NCBI GenBank assembly: GCA_000310025.1
Contig: FN649736.1
Location: 1,531,986 to 1,563,431 of the forward strand
Direction of reading: 5' to 3'
DNA: 31,446 nucleotides
Source of the DNA: Ectocarpus siliculosus
Lineage: Eukaryota; Sar; Phaeophyceae; Ectocarpales; Ectocarpaceae
The notes below the pieces were generated by a model. The model made no database searches. It was not told the DNA's origin and saw only the letters and a list, made by a program, of their open reading frames with translations. Shown here piece by piece: positions 20,376 to 28,300 of this stretch. Both the position numbers and the translations under genes were made by a program. Positions within the stretch are counted from its first letter, which is position 1. The number at the start of each line of letters is the position of its first letter.

Positions 20376-21628
20376 CGCGGCGGCGGCGGCGGCGTTGTTG
20401 TTGTTTGATCGTCCTTGTGGTCTACGGCGTATTTTGGTATTCCGCTGTTGTCGTTGCTGTTGGTGGTGGCGGCAGCGGTGGTGTTGCCGGTGTAGTCTAA
20501 GGGTTACTTTTGTCTTTTGTTGTTGGAGTTGGCGTTGGCGGCGGTGGTGGTGTTGATTTGCTTGATCGTCGTTGTGGTCAAACGCTTAGTTTGGTCTTTC
20601 GGTGGCAACACGTTTCACCCGTGTGTTAGCGATGTTTTCGATCGTCGCCTTTTCTCTTGTCCCCGCAACACGGGGCGTGGTTTGCATCGCAGCGTCGAAC
20701 GTTGCAGCCATGCTCCTGGCTCGTGAGTGTCGCATGGCTCTGGCGTAAGTTCGCCAACCAATCACGCTGTCGCGGCAACAACCCTTGAAAAACTACTCCC
20801 TGCTCCGCCCTCTCGAGGACGCGTGGACGACGGTCTAGCAACCAAGACATGGAAAACATGAGCACCCCCCATACCCCCTCCCCCCAACACTACGATTGCT
20901 GCTGTCACGCTTGTTTTTGTGTGTCCTTTTATGTCGAGTTGTCCCCCCGTCTCACGCACGCCTCTCCGTACAGTACATAGGCGTTTCGCGTTCTGAGTTC
21001 GTTTCCCACACGCCTTTGTTGGACACTCGATTTAGTAGCCGCTGAGCACCACACCACTCTGTCGATGGCCTGCCTGACAGGTCCAGGGGCACGAGGCTGC
21101 GAACCTCGACCCGCTGGGGCTGGACGCGTGGAGGCCAGCGATCCCTCCCCCCGAGCTAGACCCCAAGTTCCACGGCTTCGAAGAGAGGTGGTTTACAGTA
21201 GTTGTTGAGAGAGCAAAAAGGTGGCAAGTGGTGCATGTGCCACCACGCTGGTTGTTGTTGTTGTTGTTGTTGTTGCCCGAAGTGCCACGGCTTCGGAGAA
21301 ATGAGCTTTCGTTTTCAAGGAACAAAATGTTACAAGGGAGCAGAATGTTACAGTTGGCGCGTGCACGCTGGTTGTTGCTTGGTCGTGGTGGTGGTGGTGT
21401 TGATATCGTGTTGACGACATCGGTCATGTATCGCTTCCGCGGTATCCAAGCCAAGGGGGTTAGCAGTGAAGGGAAGGGCAGGTGCATCGAGTTCGTGCGC
21501 CCCTTGCCCTACTAGGCAGTGCCAGTGTTGCTGCCTGCCTGGCCGTGGTCATGGCTGTTGCAAAGGTCGTGTCAGATTGAATGACTTCTCCTGGTCATCG
21601 TTTTTCTTACCGCTTCACAGCTACGGGG

Positions 21629-21679
<51 letters not shown>

Positions 21680-24600
21680 TTTTGCGTGAACTATGCCCGT
21701 GTTTCGGTGGTCCTTCTCACTTTGTGTTTCTTCTTGGTTACCCTTCAATCATTCATGACTCCAGATCAAAGCAAGCAGAGCAGGTTGGGATGCAGGTTCC
21801 CTTGGATAAGACCAATCGATTAACACCCCAAGGCGTTATTTTTTAGTTGTTTGTTGTATTGGATTTTTTTGGTAGGAATGAGCAAAGAACACCCCCGCCT
21901 GCTCAAGATGCCCATGTATCTGTGTCGGCCGAAGGTTTTATAACGAGCACCTTGTGATAGTGATGATTCTGACTCTATTTTTTTTCCCTATTAAAAAAAA
22001 GGGACATGGACCGTAAGCTGCACCTGAACAGCACGGCGTCCGGCGGCAACACCGGGTACCTCGAAGAATTGGGCCGACAACCCACGGTGAGTTGAAAGAG
22101 AGCCGCCGGGGCGACGTGTGTGCTTGGCGGGAAGATTGAGGGGGGGGGGAGGTTGGCGAAGATTTTTGATGAGATTGACAAGATTCGGTGGCATGTACGG
22201 AAGAGGAGACATCCGATAGGAAAATTAAGTAGTGCACTTTGCACCCGCTTCCAACGTTTCTCAATTCATACTACCGCGAGACACTGCGGTTGTAGGTGCG
22301 GCAGGAAGTTTGTTTTTTTGTTGCGTTGGTGGTATTTTTGTTTTGTTTTTTCGTGTTGGTGCTGGTCAGTTGTGACGGCCCTTGTCACGGGCGTGATTTC
22401 AGCCGAATCGCTCGGCTTGACGTGATGACCGGCGCGGAGTACTGTACTTGGTACATATACTTATTTACTCCTCGTGCTCTCACGGGTGACACCACTGCAA
22501 CGGAGATTGCCTCGTGCCTTGCGGACTGCATCTGTTGCGCCACACCGCACCCAACGGGCCGGCTGTTGTTGTTGTCGTTGGTGTTGATGTCGACGTTGGT
22601 GTAGCATAGTAGTAGTAGTAGTAGTATAGTAGTAGTAGTAGTTGTGTTGTTGTTGTTGTTGTTGTTGTTGTTGTGTTGTTGTCGTCGCCGCTGCTGATGC
22701 TGGTTGTTGTGTTCGCCGATGAATGCCGGTTCGGCACACACGTACGTTTCTGCAGATCACTCTTCGGCAGCTGCTGAACACGCTCAAGCGAACGTACTGC
22801 GGCACGATGGGCGTGGAGTACATGCACATGAACAGCAGGGAGAAGTGCAACTGGATCCGGAGGAAGGTGGAGAACCCGGCGTGGCTCAAGTACAGCAAGG
22901 AGAAGAAGCTGCACATCTTCGAGCGGTGAGCGTCTCCCTTTGTGTTTGTGCTTTTGCTACGGGAGTGTCATGGCAACAATGACGCACGTGTTATTAGACC
23001 GGGACTTCGGACCGCTTGGCGCCACGCTGGCGCCGCACGTGCCAACGCCCTTTCAGCCCGCGTCTATTGATAAGCGAGGCGAGTCTCTCTCTCTGTTCTT
23101 GCTATACTTGTAAGAAGTAGCAACTAATGACTTACGAAGTGTAACATAATATTACACCCAGATTTCGTATCACTTAGTGCAGACATTGTGCCGCGCGTGC
23201 ACCAACAAGAAGTGTGTCATTTAAACACCCAGATTTGGGACCGCTTGGCGCAGAAATGGTGCCGCACGTGTCAACACACGTTCTCATCCCTCGGGTGTTC
23301 AGAAGAATTGTCCAGGACGCTCTCGGCAAAAGAGAAGAGCTCTCACACGTCTTGTCTTGTCTTGTCTGTCGTGCTTGTTTGTTTGCGTGGAGACAACAGG
23401 CTCTCGTTCGCGGACACGTTCGAGAAGTTCCTCCAGAACAAGTACAACACCGTCAAGCGCTTCGGGCTCAACGGTAAGCTAGCTCAGCGAGCGAACACAC
23501 AGCAGGGCAGGGTAGGGCAGGGCAGAGCTGACAGGGAGCAGGCGAAAAAAGAGCGAGAGTACAGCAAAACGCGGAGCAGAGCAAAGGGAATCGGGTCGAT
23601 TCACGAAACGGGGCAAAGTAAATCAGACGTCAGCTTGCCACCTGATTTCACCGCCGGCGGCTCCAACCGATTGCTATTTCCGCGCTATCACAGTAACCCA
23701 TCGGACCTTGTGCTGGTTCGATTCGTGCAGGCGGCGAGGCCGTGATTCCCGGGCTGAAGGCCATGGTGGACATCGGTTCGGAGCTCGGAATCGAGAACTA
23801 CATCTTCGGAATGGCACACAGGTATGCGTGTTTTAGAAACACGTGCGTGAATTGATGCGTCCTTTTTTATGCATGTGTAAAATGCGTGTGTTTTGCGTCT
23901 TGTTTTATGGAAACATGTTGTGAGTTTGGGGGGGGGGGCGTGCTGGCCTGGCACATAGAGCTCCCCGCATGTGTGTGCGTGTGTTTGCATGCTGTAGAGG
24001 TGAATGCAAATGGATTTACCGGTTGGAAACGTGTACGGGAGATGGGAGCACGAGGGAGGGCTGTGTCTGCACCTGGGTCTGACGGAGTGATTGCGTTAAC
24101 ATGGCAGAGTTTTTGTGTGGCTTGCTTTGCCTGGGTAACTCAATGTAAGATTTTGCTGGATCCACACCCCTATTGAGAGAAACGATTGTGATGTGTATGT
24201 GGCAAATCTGTGTGGGCTTTTTTGCGCACGTGGGTGACGTACTGCCTGGCTGTCGCTCGATTCGAACGAACAGTCTTATTGAAGTCTGTGTCGGCGTTTG
24301 CTGTGCCGTGTTCACAGGGGGAGGCTGAACGTTCTGGCGAACGTTCTCCGCAAACCGATGCCCCAGATCTTCAAGGAGTTCCAGGTGATTTCTTACTACT
24401 TGTTGTTGTGGTGTGGTCGTTGTTGTATTGTTGTGCGGTTGTATTTCCCTTGGGAAACCGTCCTAGCTATGTAGCTTGGGTGAGGGGCTAGGGGCTAGGG
24501 GCTGGGGCCAACCATGGTCTCGCCCTCTCGCCCTCTCGCCCTCTTTGTGTTCGGTTAAAGTGCACATTTTCAAGAAAGGTGGATTGTATGCAACGGAGGG

Positions 24601-25300
24601 GAGGTGGGACTATGAAGGTACTATGGAGGCCTTGTGCTGCCTCGTGTGATAACTCCGGAGGATAAGAGACGTCAAATACATTCCGAAGGGTGTAGGCTGG
24701 CGCTAGCGTCCGTGAGACAAAAACACATGCACAGCGCAAGCTCGATGCTAATATATTAAACGACGCAATACCATGCGTGTCGTACCATGTGTCGTGCTCA
24801 CGAGCGAGCAAAAGCTTGTCAAGCTCGAGGCTAGCGACCCCTGTTCCGAACACAAGTTGCTCGCTTGGCGGCATGTCGTGTTTTCAGGGCACTCACTACG
24901 AGTTCGATGAGGATGGCGACGAGGACTGGTCCAGCTCCGGAGACGTGAAGTACCACCTCGGGACCTCCATGGACCGCACCTACCCGGACGGGCGAAGGCG
25001 AGTTTGGCGTACCGTACCGTACCGTACCGTACCGTACCGTACCGTACCGTACCGTACCGTACCGTACCGTACCGTACCGTACCGTACCGTACCGTACCGC
25101 ACCGTACCGCACCGTACTGCACCGTACCGCACCGCACCGCACCGCACCGCACCGCACCGCACCGCACCGTACCGTACCGTACCGTACCGTACCGTACCAT
25201 CGTGTCTGAAAGGCTGGACAAAGACACACCGAGAAGGTTTTGAGCGGGCGGCACGCACAGATTACAGCAGTAGGGCTCTCGATGCGTCGTCATCGATTTT

Positions 25301-25331
<31 letters not shown>

Positions 25332-28300
25332 CTGCTGCTTGTGCTGCGGGTTTCTTGCTGGTATTTGGCTTTGTCTGTGAGAAGGCGTTTTGCCGCGACG
25401 AAATCGGGTTGCTTCGTGGTCGGGAGGGAATATTCAACGTTCACCGGGTGCTCGGTTGAAGACTTTTATAGCGCTTTTGGTGGGAGAGCAAATGCGTGCG
25501 TGTGTGATGTCCCTCTTGTGGTTTTCCGGACCCGTTCGTTCTCCTGTTTCTGACTCATCCCGTTCCGTACCAGGAATCACGTCTGGTGTTCGTATCTGTC
25601 TGAACCTCCAACTGCGCTGCACTGCAGGCTTGGCTCGTGATTTTTGGCTCTCACGCACTCACACCCTTTCCCTCTTGTCCTTTCTCTACTCTCTTCTTTC
25701 CTCTTGTCGCCCTCTTGTCTCCGTCCGTCTCTCTTCCCCCCTCCCCCCTCCTCCCCCTCTCTCTATCCCTATCTCTCTCTATATATCTCTCTCTCTGGTA
25801 TGTGTGTGCATGTATCTCTCGTCTGCTGCCGGTGCTCCCACAGGGTGCACCTTTCTCTGGTGGCTAACCCTAGCCATCTCGAGGCCGTCAACCCGGTCGT
25901 GAACGGAAAGACCCGCGCCACGCAGTTCTACCATGGGGATACCAAGGTCAGACCAGCTGTTTTTGCGAATATGCAATCTACGCGAAATAAGCGTGTCCAC
26001 TTGACTCTTGTGTGTGGCAAACATCCCGAAGGTACATGTATCTCCGACGGGTTGTCTGACGTCACAAGCTACGAGAGAGTCTGAAGTGACGTTCACAAGT
26101 CGCACGATATATAGATATCAGTATTTACAGCTTGGTACAAAACAAAAACTCGCACGAACGTTTGCCGCTGTACGCGGTTCATGGCAAGGCGGCATTAGTT
26201 CGGCGTGAGTCCTCAACGCATACCATCACGTCTGTTTTTTTTTCATGTGTCATTGGTTGTTGAGGTACAAAGAGGTGACATGATTTTTGTTTGTGTGAGG
26301 TTCTTTAGGTACAGAGCAACAGTGTTGTGTGAGTGGGCTGTGGAGGTAAAACATACAATAAAGTACTAGAAGTATAAAATAGAATATACATGTACATACA
26401 TTCGACACGTATATAAAAAAAAAAAACACGGCACAACGAAAAAAGCCACACAGTATTGTACAAATTATTCCCGACACACAAGTTCCCGAAGGAAAAACAA
26501 GCAAAGTAGGACAGGATAGTGCAGAGCCTTATTGACTACAGTATCGCTTGTTCTCTCCCCCGCGGTTCTTCGGAATCGGACGGAAGCCATGCTACAGCTG
26601 TTACTCCCTCCCCGAATGTCACGAAATAATAATCTCTGAGGTTGATAGCACCCTTTTTTTTCCTCCGATTTTTGTCTTACCATGAATTTCTTTCTCCCTT
26701 CGTCTCTCTTTCTTGATGATGCCTTTCTGCGTGTCCCCCCCGTTTTGTATTTTTTTCCATTGAAGGAATCGAAGCAACGTTCGATGTCGGTGCTAATCCA
26801 CGGGGACGCGGCGTTTGCCGGCCAGGGTGTGGTGTATGAAACGATGCAGTTGTCGCGCGTCAATGACTTTGCCGTGGGAGGGACCATCCACGTCATCGTC
26901 AACAATCAGGCATGAGTCGTTTTTGTGCTGAACAGTAGAGTACCGTACCGTGCAGTGCCGTACCGTTATCGTAACGGCGTCATTTACCGGCACGCGTATC
27001 AAGAAAAGTGGTAAACATAGGGGTCGAGCCTCGTTTTTTTTGTTGTTATTTTTGACGAATGGGATGCTGTCATCCACGGGTATGTGGATTTTGGTTCAAG
27101 AGTAGCGGGTTGAGGCTCAGTTTTTTTTGTTTTTTTGTTTTTTTGTTTTCACGAATATGACGCTTGTCATGCACGGGTATACGGATCTCGGTTGAAGGGC
27201 AAGAGAAAGAACGCTGCGCGACGCCGTCCATCGATCCCGTCGGTTTGTTGTACACCTGCCGTGGGGTGCACACACAAGCACTGAGCGAAGGCGATATCGA
27301 CGGATTGGTGTCCATCGCGTGGAGGCATGATGATGCGATGTCGTCGACCATTGGGATTTTTTTGTGTCTCTTTTTCTCTCGCGCCTAGCGACAATCACCC
27401 GCGGTAGCATCAGCGTCTCGTAGTGTAGGTGCGAATAAAGGAAGGGAGAGGGGGCCGCCAAAAGTCGATGGGCATCATGCCACGAATACTTTGATGATTT
27501 TTTTTTCGTTTGGGCGGGGGGAGGGGGGTGTACGATTCGGATACCGGGATCAACAACGACACGAAATGCAAGTGCCTGCGTTAGGGCGATTGACTCGCGA
27601 ACTCATCGGCTGGTCGTTTCCTCCATCAAAGGATGTGTGTTTCCTCGCGACACTGCTTGAAGTATTAATAGGACTCATCGAGCGTCACCCAGCATTGTTG
27701 ACATCGTCTAAATTCCTTCGCCACACTTTTACTAATGGTTTTTTTCCTCTGCTGCGTGGCGTGGTGGTGATAAGTTGTTGGCGTCTTCTAAGCTCTTCCG
27801 CCAAACCCTTACAATGTTTTTCCTGTCTGTGATGCAGCCAGGTACCTCGTTGGCGTCTGCTTCACTCTTCCGACGCACTCTTGCTAACATTCTCCCGGCT
27901 GTGTGATGGTCGTTACACATGCATTTGCGTAGGTTGGTTTCACCACGGACCCCAGGAACAGCCGGTCTACGGAGTACTGCTCGGACCTCGGCAAGACCTT
28001 CGAGGTGATGATGTGTGTTAGTTTTTTCATCGTGAAAGGCAGCGCGTGTCATCGCTTTCCGATCCGATGAAAATGCATGCCTTCGAAGTGAAGTTTTTTT
28101 TTTTTTTCCATGGCACAGACGAAGACCTTGTCATGGCATTTTTTTTTCGAGCCGACATGCGACGCGGCCGCTTCGGAGGGAAGTATAAATTACTGCTGTA
28201 CAGTAACTTGGCTCTAGGTGCGGTCGGGTGATTCTTTTTTTTCGCTCGACACCGTCAAAGTGCGAGATATATCGAATGCCCTCGAGACTGACTTACAAGC

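Noticed and set aside
24748-25553. Open frames of 79-258 residues with YRTVP or RYGTV repeats
   Set aside because: They are produced by the stop-free ACCGT microsatellite. Homology places it in an intron of the 2-oxoglutarate dehydrogenase gene.
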